From: Lachnospiraceae bacterium MD308
GTDB taxonomy: Bacteria > Bacillota > Clostridia > Lachnospirales > Lachnospiraceae
Assembly: GCA_000403475.2 (NCBI GenBank)
Contig: KE159795.1
Location: 1,519,189 to 1,583,188 of the forward strand
Reading direction: 5' to 3'
DNA: 64,000 nucleotides
Part shown: one piece after another, positions 41,767-50,533 of the stretch
Numbering within the stretch: position 1 is the first letter of the stretch
Layout of the letters: the number at the start of each line of letters is the position of its first letter
The notes under the pieces: generated by a model
Database searches by the model: none
Seen by the model: the letters and a program-made list of their open reading frames with translations, nothing else
What the model was told of the DNA's origin: nothing
Position numbers and translations under genes: made by a program

Positions 41767-42837
41767 TTACTCCTTTATGCTTGGTTCTACACTTTCATAA
41801 TCGATTCCTGCAAATGTCTTTAAAATAGCTTCAAAGATAATTTTTGCCCCCTTTGCAGGTACCGCCATACCAATTTGTTTTCTAACAGATTCTTTAGAGC
41901 CCTCAAAAAAATAATCATCAGGAAATGTTTGTAATCTAGCCCTCTCTCTATTGGTCAATGCCCTTGGCTCCGAATAATGATACATATGTGTTCCACCACC
42001 ACCAGAACCTGTTACCGTATATGCTGGTTTATCTGGATCTAATCTCTTATAAATCTGGCTTATCTTTGCCCCTTTTACTTTAAGCTGTAATTCTTCGGGT
42101 AAATCTGCAGTAAAGGCATTTTGTCCAGGCTTAATGTATTTCAATCTCTTAACAACTATTTCAGACTGTTTTGTTAGCTCATTATTATAAGCGTCTTTTC
42201 CTATTGGAGGATTTTCTATTGCATTTTTGCAAGTTATATCAATATTTTCATATAGCTTTGGACTTGGTATCTTAAACTCATATGGCAAATCTTCTCTAAT
42301 GCCAACAATTATTACCCTGTGTCGTGCCTGAGGCACTCCATATTCTTCAAACTTATACAGATTAGGATATATTCTATATCCTGCATTTTTCAAATCTTCC
42401 TGTATCTTCTGAAATGCCTTTCCATCATTAGCACTCTTTAATCCGCCAACATTTTCTGCCAAAAACCATGAAGGCTGATATTTCTTTAATACTTTCACTC
42501 CATATGTGTATAACGGACCATAAACACCATCAAAACCTTTTTGCTCACCTACAACGGAGAAATCATTACAAGGAAATCCGAAAGCCAATGCATCTATATC
42601 CCCTAGGTTTTCAACATCAAGTTTTCTAACATCCCCACAAATGACACTGTCACCGTCTTCCGGACAAATATTCCTAATATAGGTATTACATGTATCTCTA
42701 TCATAATCGTTTGCCCATTTATGAATAATTTTATAATCTGAATATTCAATCTTTGCTGTCGTTGCTCCTAGTGCTAGTCCGCCAGGACCACAAAATAACT
42801 CTCCAAGTCTAAATTCTTTTACATTATTCTTCATCAA
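41767..42837 (-). CDS. dcm: DNA (cytosine-5-)-methyltransferase
   Basis: 356 residues with the ordered C5 motifs: I LFCGPGGLALG, IV FGFPCNDFSVVGE with the catalytic Cys, VI FLAENVGGLK, VIII YGVPQARHRVIIVG, IX PRALTNRERARLQTFPDD and X GMAVPAKGAK. The target-recognition region between VIII and IX is about 100 residues, enough for one site. It overlaps the controller gene by 4 nt and is followed by the NgoFVII-type nuclease. It should protect the host against one or both restriction activities of the cluster. Confidence 0.95.
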   Translation of the reverse strand: MMKNNVKEFRLGELFCGPGGLALGATTAKIEYSDYKIIHKWANDYDRDTCNTYIRNICPEDGDSVICGDVRKLDVENLGDIDALAFGFPCNDFSVVGEQKGFDGVYGPLYTYGVKVLKKYQPSWFLAENVGGLKSANDGKAFQKIQEDLKNAGYRIYPNLYKFEEYGVPQARHRVIIVGIREDLPYEFKIPSPKLYENIDITCKNAIENPPIGKDAYNNELTKQSEIVVKRLKYIKPGQNAFTADLPEELQLKVKGAKISQIYKRLDPDKPAYTVTGSGGGGTHMYHYSEPRALTNRERARLQTFPDDYFFEGSKESVRKQIGMAVPAKGAKIIFEAILKTFAGIDYESVEPSIKE

Positions 42838-43043
42838 ACTTTATCTCCATTTGCTAATATAAATTCTCTGTTAAATTCAACGCCTAGTGCATCCGCAATA
42901 TTATCTAAGTCTTCTACTGTAAAACTCTCTCTTTTCATTTTCGAATTAAAACTTTGCGGAGATTTTCCTAGTCGCCTTGCTAATTCAGCTTCGCTTACAC
43001 CACATCTTACACATAACACTTTTATTTGTTCTGATATCGTCAT
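42834..43043 (-). CDS. HTH (XRE-type) controller protein of the restriction cluster
   Basis: 69 residues, one Cro/C1-type helix-turn-helix (SEAELARRLGKSPQSFNSKMKR) and a short C-terminal helix. First gene of the cluster, overlapping the methyltransferase gene by 4 nt. Small XRE proteins in this position usually time restriction after modification (C proteins) by binding the cluster promoter. The AT-rich region at 43050-43130 is the likely promoter. Confidence 0.85.
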   Translation of the reverse strand: MTISEQIKVLCVRCGVSEAELARRLGKSPQSFNSKMKRESFTVEDLDNIADALGVEFNREFILANGDKV

Positions 43044-43579
43044 GCATTATTCCTCCTGCTCGCTATCTATTCTTATATTATAAACATATTTTTTGATGAT
43101 GTCAAAACATTTTTTAAGCATATATAATATAGAAAAGAAGGCACGATGAATTGCAGTACGAGAATTCCTTTTGTAAACAAGGCACAGCTGAGGCACAGAA
43201 GAACGCAAAACAACCCACAAATAAACCATTGCAAAAGGGGCTATCGGCTAATACCGATTTTTAGGCTCCAAATCTTAAAATACGAATCTCCCATAAAAAT
43301 CGGGGTTTTTCACACCTGAGCTTCTGCGGGAAATTCGTATTTTTTCTTTTCTATATGTATTTTGGGGTGCAAAAAACCCTCGACTGTTTTTTCGAAAACA
43401 CTCTTTTTCTAAGCAGCCTGTTCTTCGGTTTTTCTTTCAAATTTTTTGATTTCATCATGAAGAAAACGGTGATATTTATCCTGAATTATTCACAGTACAA
43501 CAGCATCAGCCGTTGAAATCCGCGTAGTTACTGTATTTTAATTGAATATTGCGTTTCACCTATTTAGTGAATAGAAAAA
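43044..43579. other. 536 bp without an intact gene, left of IS1380
   Basis: The left 90 bp is the AT-rich promoter region of the restriction cluster. A strong hairpin lies at 43278-43346. Near 43405-43490 the minus strand still reads DKYHRFLHDEIKKFERKTEEQ, a piece that looks like a protein C-terminus of unknown origin, followed by a stop. The rest has stops in all frames. It looks like a junk yard of older insertions. Confidence 0.5.
43278..43346 (+). terminator. Terminator-like long hairpin
   Basis: AAATACGAATxTCCC pairs with GGGAxATTCGTATTT, closing a 38-nt loop and followed by TTTTTCTTTT on the plus strand. What transcript it ends is not clear; an uncharacterised small RNA from the plus strand is possible. 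Confidence 0.45.
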
Positions 43580-45030
43580 GACCTCTATCTGTGGTAAAAT
43601 TTAGGTGTCGAATCCAAACAAATACCTCAGAAAGAAGGTCTCTCTATGGATATTTTAAACACTGTAAGCTTAGAAAGCAATAGCCAAATTAAAATTAATT
43701 TTGACGGAGGCGATTTATCCTCCGATGCAGGACTTCTCCTGTTTAAAGAGTTCCTGTTTAAGATTGGCGCCGTTAAGCTCATCAATCGTATGTTCAAAAC
43801 CAATGATACTGCATGGTTCCGTATCCATAAGGATGATGCGAATCTGATGCAGGTAATCTATCAGATTGCCAGCGCATACTTTGAGGATGACTGTGCAGAT
43901 GAGCTGACAAATGAGCCAGTCATGACAGCTGTTTTAGACAAGGATGCCCTGGCATCCCAGCCTACCTTGTCACGCTTTTATAACCGCATGGATGAAGATA
44001 CACTCAACCAGCTAAGCCAGATTACACGTGAACTCCGTAAAGTCATCTATTCCATAAAGAGACCGGAATTCATGCTTTTTGATATTGACTCCACACTTCT
44101 TGATACCTATGGGAATCAGGAAGGAGAAGGTTTCAACTATCATTATCAGGCACATGGTTATCATCCTCTGTTGTGTTACGATGGATTAACCGGTGATCTT
44201 CTAAAAGCGGAGCTTCGCGACGGTACCATGTATTGCAGCAAGGAAGCAGACATTTTTATGAAATCTCTTCTGGATGAATTCATCTGTGATTTTCCAGATA
44301 TGCCGCTTTACCTTCGTGGTGACAGTGGTTTTGCAGCCCCCGATTTGTATGAAGTTCTTGAAGATAAGAACTGTAAATACGCCATCCGACTGAAAGAGAA
44401 TGCAAAGCTTCGCGAATTAGCTGAAGATAAAAGCCAGGCATTGTACCGCGCGACAAAATTCAACCAGGTGGATTACGCCGTCGAGTATGGAGAGTTTATG
44501 TATCAGGCGGGCTCATGGAGCCATCCGCGCAGAGTTGTTTTTAAAATCGAAAAGCCTTATGGGCAAATGATTCATCTATATACCTTTATTGTCACAACGA
44601 TGGAAATGGAACCCTACCAGGTACTTCAGTTCTATTGCGGCAGAGGCAAGATGGAAAATTTCATCAAAGAAGGCAAGAGTGGTTTTGACTTTGCTTCTGT
44701 AAGCAGTTCCTACAAGCTGGTAAATGCGAACCGCCTTTTGGTTCATACATTAGCTTATAATCTATTCAATTGGTTTAGGCGATTGGCACTTGCTGTCAGT
44801 ATGAGAAAACAGCGTATAGATACCATTCGTTTAAAATTGCTGAAAATTGCCGCAAGAGTGGTAAAATCAGCACGATACAAATATTTCAAGCTGTGTAGCA
44901 GTTGTCCCTACAAGAAAGAATTTTACGAGACACTGGAAAATATCCATAATCTGCAGCCACAGTTGGAATGACAACTTTTAACGAACCTTGACAATCACAA
45001 TAAGCTTTTAAACCTATCACAGGAGAAGTC
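43580..45030 (+). mobile_element. IS1380-family insertion sequence
   Basis: One transposase gene flanked by imperfect terminal repeats: GACCTCTATCTGTGGTA on the left and, reading inward from the right, GACTTCTCCTGTGATAGG. The element is about 1.45 kb. No clear target duplication was found. It lies between the restriction cluster and the 3' end of an IS1182 transposase. Confidence 0.75.
43646..44971 (+). CDS. IS1380-family transposase
   Basis: 441 residues, DDE type: first Asp in MLFDIDSTLLDT (near 147), second in LYLRGDSGFAAPD (near 225), Glu in NFIKEGKSGFDF (near 350). Full length with a normal ribosome site (AGAAGG), so it could be active. It is the only gene of the element. Confidence 0.93.
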   Translation: MDILNTVSLESNSQIKINFDGGDLSSDAGLLLFKEFLFKIGAVKLINRMFKTNDTAWFRIHKDDANLMQVIYQIASAYFEDDCADELTNEPVMTAVLDKDALASQPTLSRFYNRMDEDTLNQLSQITRELRKVIYSIKRPEFMLFDIDSTLLDTYGNQEGEGFNYHYQAHGYHPLLCYDGLTGDLLKAELRDGTMYCSKEADIFMKSLLDEFICDFPDMPLYLRGDSGFAAPDLYEVLEDKNCKYAIRLKENAKLRELAEDKSQALYRATKFNQVDYAVEYGEFMYQAGSWSHPRRVVFKIEKPYGQMIHLYTFIVTTMEMEPYQVLQFYCGRGKMENFIKEGKSGFDFASVSSSYKLVNANRLLVHTLAYNLFNWFRRLALAVSMRKQRIDTIRLKLLKIAARVVKSARYKYFKLCSSCPYKKEFYETLENIHNLQPQLE

Positions 45031-45037
45031 TGCCCAT

Positions 45038-45660
45038 TTATAGGCTATCTTCTGGCAAGGTGAGGTATTGAGTAGTGGTTGTAACGGCAACTACGGCAGA
45101 TTTTATGCACGCATATACTGCCGTGAATAATTCAGGTTTATTTATATTTCTTCCGATCGCGTACAGCATGAATTCCTTAAATACTTTTACTGATGTTCGG
45201 TAGTTGAACCGGCGGAAACGATCATTTTCTTTGATGTCTCCAAAATGTCCTTCTGTCTGTATGGAACAGATCTGTCGATTTAGAATTCCTTTCTCACTTT
45301 GGATGTTTGCATGAGATTCTTCTTTCAAGGCTTCCCATTGTTCATTGATCTTCATGACTTTATTTTTCTCAACATCTTTTTCAGCATTATATTTATAAAG
45401 ACATTTTGCTTTGTGCACACAGCCACTGCAGTCTGCACATCCATATACCTCAAAAGTCTGTGTATAGCCTGCCTGTTCTTTGGTTTCTGCACGGATGTGA
45501 TGTAATTCTCTTCCGTCATGACAAATATAATACAACTCATCCTCAAACACCTGCGTTTTCATGTTATAATACTTTCCTATCTCTTCTGTATAAGCACGTG
45601 TTTTACGTTTTTCATGATCCTGTAGTTTGATGTAGCTGGAGATTTTATTTCCCTTTAAAA
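45038..45660 (-). pseudogene. IS1182-family transposase, C-terminal fragment
   Basis: From IKLQDHEKRKTRAYTEEIG to NYRTSVKVFKEFMLYAIGRN the frame is typical of IS1182 transposases, including the Cys block ADCSGCVHKAKC. The N-terminal two thirds with the first catalytic acids are absent. At about 45660 the sequence passes abruptly into the MerR/TipAS fragment, so a deletion removed the start of both genes. The open frame continues as far as 45922 only by chance on the strand opposite that gene. Confidence 0.8.
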
Positions 45661-46085
45661 TCAAAGATGATGAAGCCGAGGTAGCGAAACTCGCCATTCG
45701 GCAATTCGGCAGTATTGAAAAATACACCGAAGCCATGAAACATAATTTAGAGCATTTCTCTGAACTCATGGAAACGCAATTAACAGAGGCAGCAAAAGAA
45801 ATTGGAAAGCAATCTGATATATTGTATGGCAGATTAACCGCCGATTTGTTAGAAGATATTTCTTCCTCTAACATACAATCCATTGTACACGAACTATTGC
45901 AGCTTATACAGGAAAACAACACCAGCGTATCCCTTGATAAACCCTATATCAATGTTCTTATCGACACATATTCAAGCGATTATATCAAAAGCATGACTGA
46001 CAGCAAATATGGAGAGGGAGCTTCTGATTATATCGTAAAAGCGTTCCGTTACTACTTGGAGAACAACGCTTCCGAAAACAATTAG
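45656..46085 (+). pseudogene. MerR-family regulator, C-terminal (TipAS-like) remnant
   Basis: Reads DDEAEVAKLAIRQFGSIEKY near its start and KYGEGASDYIVKAFRYYLE near its end, matching the helical ligand-binding tail of MerR/TipA-type regulators. The N-terminal winged helix that binds DNA is missing; in its place lies the cut IS1182 transposase. About 140 residues remain. Without the DNA-binding domain it cannot act as a regulator, though a free drug-binding domain (like TipAS) could in principle be made from ATG 45735. Confidence 0.65.
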
Positions 46086-46241
46086 AAACAACAGGAACTC
46101 ACTCTCTAAAAATATATACCTACAATTAATCATTCTCACTTGCCGAAAAATAACTTGCCACACTTTAGAGAGCCTTAGTGACATTTGAATTTTCTTGTGG
46201 TATAGTGGACTTCCACTTTTAGAAAAAGGAGTTGATGATGT

Positions 46242-46709
46242 ATGCCACAGATGAACAAAGGCGGCAAATTTATTTTCGGAAAATCACTGATACGAGACGA
46301 TTTGACAATCCATCTCCCAACACAGGCCCTTACAGAGTACAACGCCACAGCAGAAAGAAAAGTCTATCTTTTTACTGGAAGTAAGGTCACTGGCGGCTTT
46401 TGTGTGACAAGAAAAGGATTGTTAAAACCGTCAAAATTAGGACACATTCTTACTGATAATCCGGTTTTACAGAATTATCAGACCGCAGAGGGCGAATTTG
46501 TCAAATACAAAGGGCGGTCATACTGTTGGGTAAATATTTCAGAGAATGGTGTAATTCAACTTAATCAGCAAATATTGGACTTCCTCAATCTGAAAATTGG
46601 AATGGAACTATTATCTATCCGAAGCAGTGATATAGCTTTTACAATGGGTGCAACTGGTCCTCTGCTGGAAAGAGCCGATAATTACGAGGGCGAAATCAAA
46701 ATTTACTGA
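46242..46709 (+). CDS. Conserved hypothetical protein, AbrB-like fold possible
   Basis: 155 residues. KFIFGKSLIRDDLTIHLPTQALTEY at the start resembles the swapped-hairpin entry of AbrB/MazE-type DNA-binding folds, and GSKVTGGFCVTRKGLL, VNISENGVIQLNQQILDFLNLKIG repeat the same pattern, as in a two-copy barrel. I recognise it as a widespread but unnamed clostridial protein. AAGGAG lies 10 nt upstream. It stands alone between the MerR remnant and the type I toxin locus. Confidence 0.6.
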   Translation: MPQMNKGGKFIFGKSLIRDDLTIHLPTQALTEYNATAERKVYLFTGSKVTGGFCVTRKGLLKPSKLGHILTDNPVLQNYQTAEGEFVKYKGRSYCWVNISENGVIQLNQQILDFLNLKIGMELLSIRSSDIAFTMGATGPLLERADNYEGEIKIY

Positions 46710-46739
46710 ACAATATCTACAGATTTTAGCAGAAATCCC

Positions 46740-46768
46740 TTGAAACATTTCACATTCAATGGTATTAT
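46740..46768 (+). promoter_or_regulatory. Promoter of the antisense RNA at the holin-like toxin
   Basis: TTGAAA, 17 nt, TATTAT. Confidence 0.75.
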
Positions 46769-46774
46769 AACAAT

Positions 46775-46883
46775 ACAAAGGGAAAGCACCCACTCCAAAG
46801 TGGATGCTCCGAGTTTAGGTTAATGATTGTCCTTACGGACACCGCCTATCCTGTGGATCAGACAGGATAGGCATTTTTATTTT
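46775..46883 (+). ncRNA. Antisense RNA antitoxin of the holin-like toxin
   Basis: About 110 nt from the predicted start to a strong terminator (GCCTATCCTGT with ACAGGATAGGC, 46844-46872, then ATTTTTATTTT). It contains a GCACCCACT/AGTGGATGC hairpin and a TGTCC-TTAC-GGACA hairpin. It faces the toxin gene and overlaps the toxin mRNA 3' region, as RatA does for TxpA. Confidence 0.7.
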
Positions 46884-46898
46884 CGCTTGTTGTTTCTC

Positions 46899-46991
46899 TT
46901 ATCGAGAAAGGCAAGCAACAATTAAGCTACCAAAGGACATCAGCAATGCTAATATTCCAATGAAAATCGAAATGATTTCAAAAGCTGTCAT
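46899..46991 (-). CDS. Holin-like type I toxin (Hol-Tox family)
   Basis: 30 residues: MTAFEIISIFIGILALLMSF then GSLIVACLSR. The start MxxFExIS and the ending SLIVALL are family hallmarks of putative holin-like toxins, single-helix membrane peptides. Ribosome site GGGAGG is 9 nt before ATG 46991. The in-frame extension to 47111 overlaps the promoter and is not coding. Expression should be held down by the antisense RNA that converges on its 3' end. Confidence 0.82.
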   Translation of the reverse strand: MTAFEIISIFIGILALLMSFGSLIVACLSR

Positions 46992-47082
46992 CGGCGCCAC
47001 CTCCCTTCCTATGTATTCCGGCACGCCGGTTTTCATAAACTCGGGAGGCTGCCACCCTGTCATGGGTACTTTCCGTAGATGT

Positions 47083-47111
47083 ATTGTAACACGAAGATAT
47101 ATGAATGGCAA
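47083..47111 (-). promoter_or_regulatory. Promoter of the holin-like toxin
   Basis: TTGCCA, 17 nt, TACAAT on the minus strand, giving a leader of about 85 nt. Confidence 0.65.
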
Positions 47112-47255
47112 TTAGTTCTTTAAATTTGTTTGCAGGTATCATGATACCCGCCCCAAATCCAGTATTCCTCAAATAATTAGAGCCATTTTAGAGCCAAACG
47201 GCATAAAGCAATCCCGGAAACGCCCATTTTATCAGCATTTCCGGGATTTTATCCG

Positions 47256-48548
47256 TTACTCAAATTCTATAGTAGCCGGCGGCTTAGGACTCATATCATA
47301 GCACACCCGGTTCACATTCTCCACCTCCGAAAGTATCCGGTTCGTTATCGTCTCCAGCACATCCCAATCCACTTTCTCAACTGATGCCGTCATAGCATCA
47401 ATCGTATTAATCGCGCGGATAATCACCATATATTCAAATACCCGCGCATTGTTCTTCATTCCTACAGACTTAAAGTCCGGCACTACTGTAAAATACTGCC
47501 ACACTTTCTTATCAAGTCCAGCCTTTGCAAATTCCTCCCTGAGAATCGCATCAGATTCCCGAACAGCCTCCAGCCTGTCTCTGGTAATAGCGCCCAGGCA
47601 TCTTACGCCCAGCCCCGGGCCCGGGAACGGCTGGCGGTATACCATATCGTGGGGAAGTCCAAGCTCTACGCCGCAGGCCCGCACTTCATCCTTGAAAAGC
47701 TGCTTTAACGGCTCAACAAGCTCAAACTTCAAATCTTCCGGAAGGCCGCCCACGTTGTGATGGGATTTTACCATCTTTGCCGTCTTCGTTCCGCTCTCGA
47801 TAATATCCGGGTAAATGGTTCCCTGGCCAAGGAAGTCTATTCCCTCTAACTTTCTCGCTTCTTCCTCAAACACGCGGATAAATTCGCCGCCTATGATTTT
47901 CCGTTTCTGCTCCGGGTCTGCCACATTCTCAAGCTTGCCTAAGAAACGCTCAACAGCGTCTACATATACCAGGTTTGCGTGAAGTTCGTCGCGAAATACC
48001 TTAATTACGCTTTCGGATTCATTTTTCCGCATCAAACCATGGTTTACATGGACGCATACAAGCTGCTGCCCGATTGCCTTTATGAGCATCGCCGCCACTA
48101 CAGAAGAGTCTACCCCGCCAGACAGGGCCAGCAATACTTTCCTATCTCCCACCTGCTGACGGATAAGCTCTACCTGGTCTTCGATAAAGTTTTTCATATT
48201 CCAGTTCGCCTCTGCACCGCATGTTTCAAAGATAAACTTCTTAAGAGTTTCCTCTTTTGGCAGCTCATTAAGCTGCTCCTGGCATTTTGACTGAGGATAA
48301 TCAATGGAAAGCATCGGGATTCCAAGTTCATAGATTTCCTCCCTGATTTCCACCGACTGACCGTCCACAACGCGGTTCTCCCCGCCATTCAGTATAATGC
48401 CCTTTACATTATCAAATGCTTTTAACTCCTCCGCCGTGATGTCATGAGGATGAATCTCACTATATACGCCAAGGTCACGGATTTCTCTGGCTATCACTGT
48501 ATTCTGTGTGCTGCCCAAATCCAGAATTACAATTAAATCTTGTTTCAT
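47256..48548 (-). CDS. guaA: GMP synthase with degenerate glutaminase domain
   Basis: 430 residues against about 510-525 for bacterial GuaA. The synthetase half is complete: P-loop LLALSGGVDSSVVAAML (near 143), QGTIYPDIIESG, and the dimer domain with FPGPGLGVRCLG ending PPATIEFE. The N-terminal amidotransferase half starts normally (VILDLGSTQNTVIAREIRDLGV, ILNGGENRV). The nucleophile region that should read GICYGMQ is SIDYPQSKC, and about 80 residues with the catalytic His and Glu are missing. It should use free ammonia or a separate glutaminase. Own promoter (TATAAT near 48583) and AAGGAG site. Confidence 0.88.
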   Translation of the reverse strand: MKQDLIVILDLGSTQNTVIAREIRDLGVYSEIHPHDITAEELKAFDNVKGIILNGGENRVVDGQSVEIREEIYELGIPMLSIDYPQSKCQEQLNELPKEETLKKFIFETCGAEANWNMKNFIEDQVELIRQQVGDRKVLLALSGGVDSSVVAAMLIKAIGQQLVCVHVNHGLMRKNESESVIKVFRDELHANLVYVDAVERFLGKLENVADPEQKRKIIGGEFIRVFEEEARKLEGIDFLGQGTIYPDIIESGTKTAKMVKSHHNVGGLPEDLKFELVEPLKQLFKDEVRACGVELGLPHDMVYRQPFPGPGLGVRCLGAITRDRLEAVRESDAILREEFAKAGLDKKVWQYFTVVPDFKSVGMKNNARVFEYMVIIRAINTIDAMTASVEKVDWDVLETITNRILSEVENVNRVCYDMSPKPPATIEFE

Positions 48549-48689
48549 AGGTAACTTCTCCTTATCTGTTTTGTATTTGTCCCATTATAGCAGATAAATG
48601 TGCCTATTGTATATACTTTAAGAGGATAAAGCTTCTATAACCCTCAAGAATATTATGGACAAAGATACATCTTATTTCTCTTCCCCAAT

Positions 48690-49103
48690 TTACAGTACCA
48701 TCACCAATGTCCCTGCGCCAATAAGGACGCATCCGACAATTGATTTGGCTGTAACCTTTTCATGCAGAAAGACAAATGCCAGAACTATCGTAATGACAAC
48801 GCTCAGTTTGTCAACCGGAACTACCTTCGACGTCTCCCCTGTTTGCAACGCCTTATAATAGCACATCCATGACGCGCCCGTTGCCAGTCCGGATAAAATC
48901 AAAAACCACCAGCTTTTCCTGCTGATTTCCGAAATGCCGCTCTGTGCGTTCGTAAAGAAAACCATTCCCCACGCCATTCCCACCACGACTACTGTCCTGA
49001 TTGCCGTGGCAAGATTTGAATTAACCCCATCTATGCCAATCTTCGCCAATATAGAAGTAAGCGCCGCAAATACTGCTGACAATAACGCAAATACAAACCA
49101 CAT
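48690..49103 (-). CDS. EamA-family small transporter (single DMT half)
   Basis: 137 residues with four to five hydrophobic helices, one EamA repeat instead of the usual two. VPVDKLSVVITIVLAFVFLHE is the conserved end of the EamA unit. Half-size members act as dimers in the drug/metabolite transporter superfamily. Substrate unknown. It lies downstream of the DHFR-like gene on the same strand (19 nt gap), so the two may be cotranscribed. Confidence 0.8.
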   Translation of the reverse strand: MWFVFALLSAVFAALTSILAKIGIDGVNSNLATAIRTVVVVGMAWGMVFFTNAQSGISEISRKSWWFLILSGLATGASWMCYYKALQTGETSKVVPVDKLSVVITIVLAFVFLHEKVTAKSIVGCVLIGAGTLVMVL

Positions 49104-49122
49104 ACTATGCTACCTCCTCAAA

Positions 49123-49707
49123 TCACGGCATGCTGCTGCAGTTGATATGTTCCGGTAAAGTAGGCCCATGATTTAACTTTGATTTCTCATAGACTAAATT
49201 CACTATTCCATTGTAAGACTGCTTTTCTGTCAACCGTAACTTTATCTCACAACCCAGTTCCCCGAACAGACGGATGCCGTTCCCCAATATCACCGGAATA
49301 ACCGAAAGATTATAAGTATCTATCAAATCCTCCCGCATCAACTGCCGGATAATATCCGCTCCTCCGCAGATCCAGATATCCTTCCCATCCTCCTGCGACA
49401 GACGTCTCACCAAATCACAGGGACTTTCCCGGGTAAATATAATCTTTTCCTGAGAAACGGCATCCCTGTGGGTAATGATATAACTTGTCAACCCTGCATA
49501 GACCCATTCCGACGGCGACAGCTCTGTGACCACCTGATGATACGTGTTCCATCCCATGATGACCGTATCCACATCTCTCAGAAAAGACGTATAGACATCC
49601 CCGTCCCCTTCGTCCTCATCCTGCCCTTTCAGCCATCCCACGCCGCCCTCGCTGTCGGCAATATAACCATCTAAGCTCATGGCAATAAACAAAACGACCT
49701 TTCTCAT
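49123..49707 (-). CDS. Dihydrofolate reductase-like (RibD C-terminal) protein
   Basis: 194 residues. MSLDGYIADSEGGVGWL (near 10), DTVIMGWNTYHQV, DIWICGGADIIRQL and SVIPVILGNGIRLF are the blocks of the RibD-C/DHFR-like superfamily, NADPH-dependent reductases often called YyaP/DfrA-like. True DHFR activity is unlikely without the usual folate-site residues. I start at ATG 49707 because GGGAGGGG is 8 nt upstream; the earlier start is inside the ribosome site. Precedes the EamA gene. Confidence 0.85.
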   Translation of the reverse strand: MRKVVLFIAMSLDGYIADSEGGVGWLKGQDEDEGDGDVYTSFLRDVDTVIMGWNTYHQVVTELSPSEWVYAGLTSYIITHRDAVSQEKIIFTRESPCDLVRRLSQEDGKDIWICGGADIIRQLMREDLIDTYNLSVIPVILGNGIRLFGELGCEIKLRLTEKQSYNGIVNLVYEKSKLNHGPTLPEHINCSSMP

Positions 49708-49761
49708 ACACATCCCCTCCCGGCTCACAAGATTTCATACATATATAGTTCCGCCGCCCTT

Positions 49762-50076
49762 TCATCTGTATACCGACTCATTTTTTTCATAGAAAATCGG
49801 CTCCGCATATTCTATATGCAGCCGGGCAATCTTATCACATATTTTATCATACAAGTCATCCTCCACATAAGCAAGGCTGCACATATCTATGTCGTCATAC
49901 GGGATTTCCCCGGCATTCACTTTCCCGGCATATGTGCCGTATTCTTTTATCCTGCCCATAATTGATATAATTTCTTCTTTTTCTCCATTGGAAAATATCG
50001 GCTGCCCTGCTTGTACGGCATTTTCCTGTGAAGCCGTCATACTTTTCTTTTTCCTGAGTCTATCGAAGAAGCCCAT
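49762..50076 (-). CDS. Hypothetical protein, small and acidic
   Basis: 104 residues, no family recognised. Basic N-terminus (MGFFDRLRKKKS) then a soluble alpha/beta stretch. It starts one base after the previous gene's stop, so the two hypothetical genes form an operon. The amphipathic start could dock at the membrane. Function unknown. Confidence 0.6.
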   Translation of the reverse strand: MGFFDRLRKKKSMTASQENAVQAGQPIFSNGEKEEIISIMGRIKEYGTYAGKVNAGEIPYDDIDMCSLAYVEDDLYDKICDKIARLHIEYAEPIFYEKNESVYR

Positions 50077-50409
50077 CTAGTCTGTCCATTCCTTTCCGCT
50101 CCCTTTACAGTACACATCAAAATTATTGGCCGGAACCTTTGACGTTTCTTTTTCTCCGGTCTTAATCCTGTTTTCAATCTCCTCCAATTTCCTTTCCAGC
50201 AGCTCTATGCTCTCCTCCGAGCCCACGCTGTCGCCGGATGTCGTCTTCATAAGCAGCAGAGAATTCTGAATCGCTTTTTTCTCTTCCTCCAGTGTCCTTT
50301 GTTTCTTCTCACTTTCCTCTGCCGCCCCCGTATTCACAGGATTCATCTGGCTGCCGCGGCCCAGCGCCGCCTGAGGGTTAAAATTCCCTGCCCCTAATGC
50401 ATTCATCAT
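50077..50409 (-). CDS. Hypothetical protein, Gly/Asn-rich start and coiled coil
   Basis: About 110 residues. The first 35 are low complexity (NALGAGNFNPQAALGRGSQMN); residues 40-95 are charged helices with coiled-coil potential (EEKKAIQNSLLLMK, IELLERKLEEIENRIKTG). No family recognised. I start at ATG 50409; AAGGAG is upstream. Cotranscribed with the 104-residue protein. Confidence 0.55.
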   Translation of the reverse strand: MMNALGAGNFNPQAALGRGSQMNPVNTGAAEESEKKQRTLEEEKKAIQNSLLLMKTTSGDSVGSEESIELLERKLEEIENRIKTGEKETSKVPANNFDVYCKGSGKEWTD

Positions 50410-50533
50410 TTTCCTCACATCTCCTTATATATCTTTTTTGCACACCATCTATACCGGTATACAGATATATCGGAAAATATGCCTCCCGCAACAAGCCGTT
50501 TTCCGCAGATGGTCACCCTCCTTTCGCAAGCGG

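Noticed and set aside
45661-45922. N-terminal half of the 294-codon IS1182 frame
   Set aside because: This part is antisense to the MerR/TipAS remnant; transposase similarity begins only below about 45660.
46992-47111. Longer holin-like toxin start at 47111
   Set aside because: It would begin inside the promoter; ATG 46991 has the ribosome site and family start.
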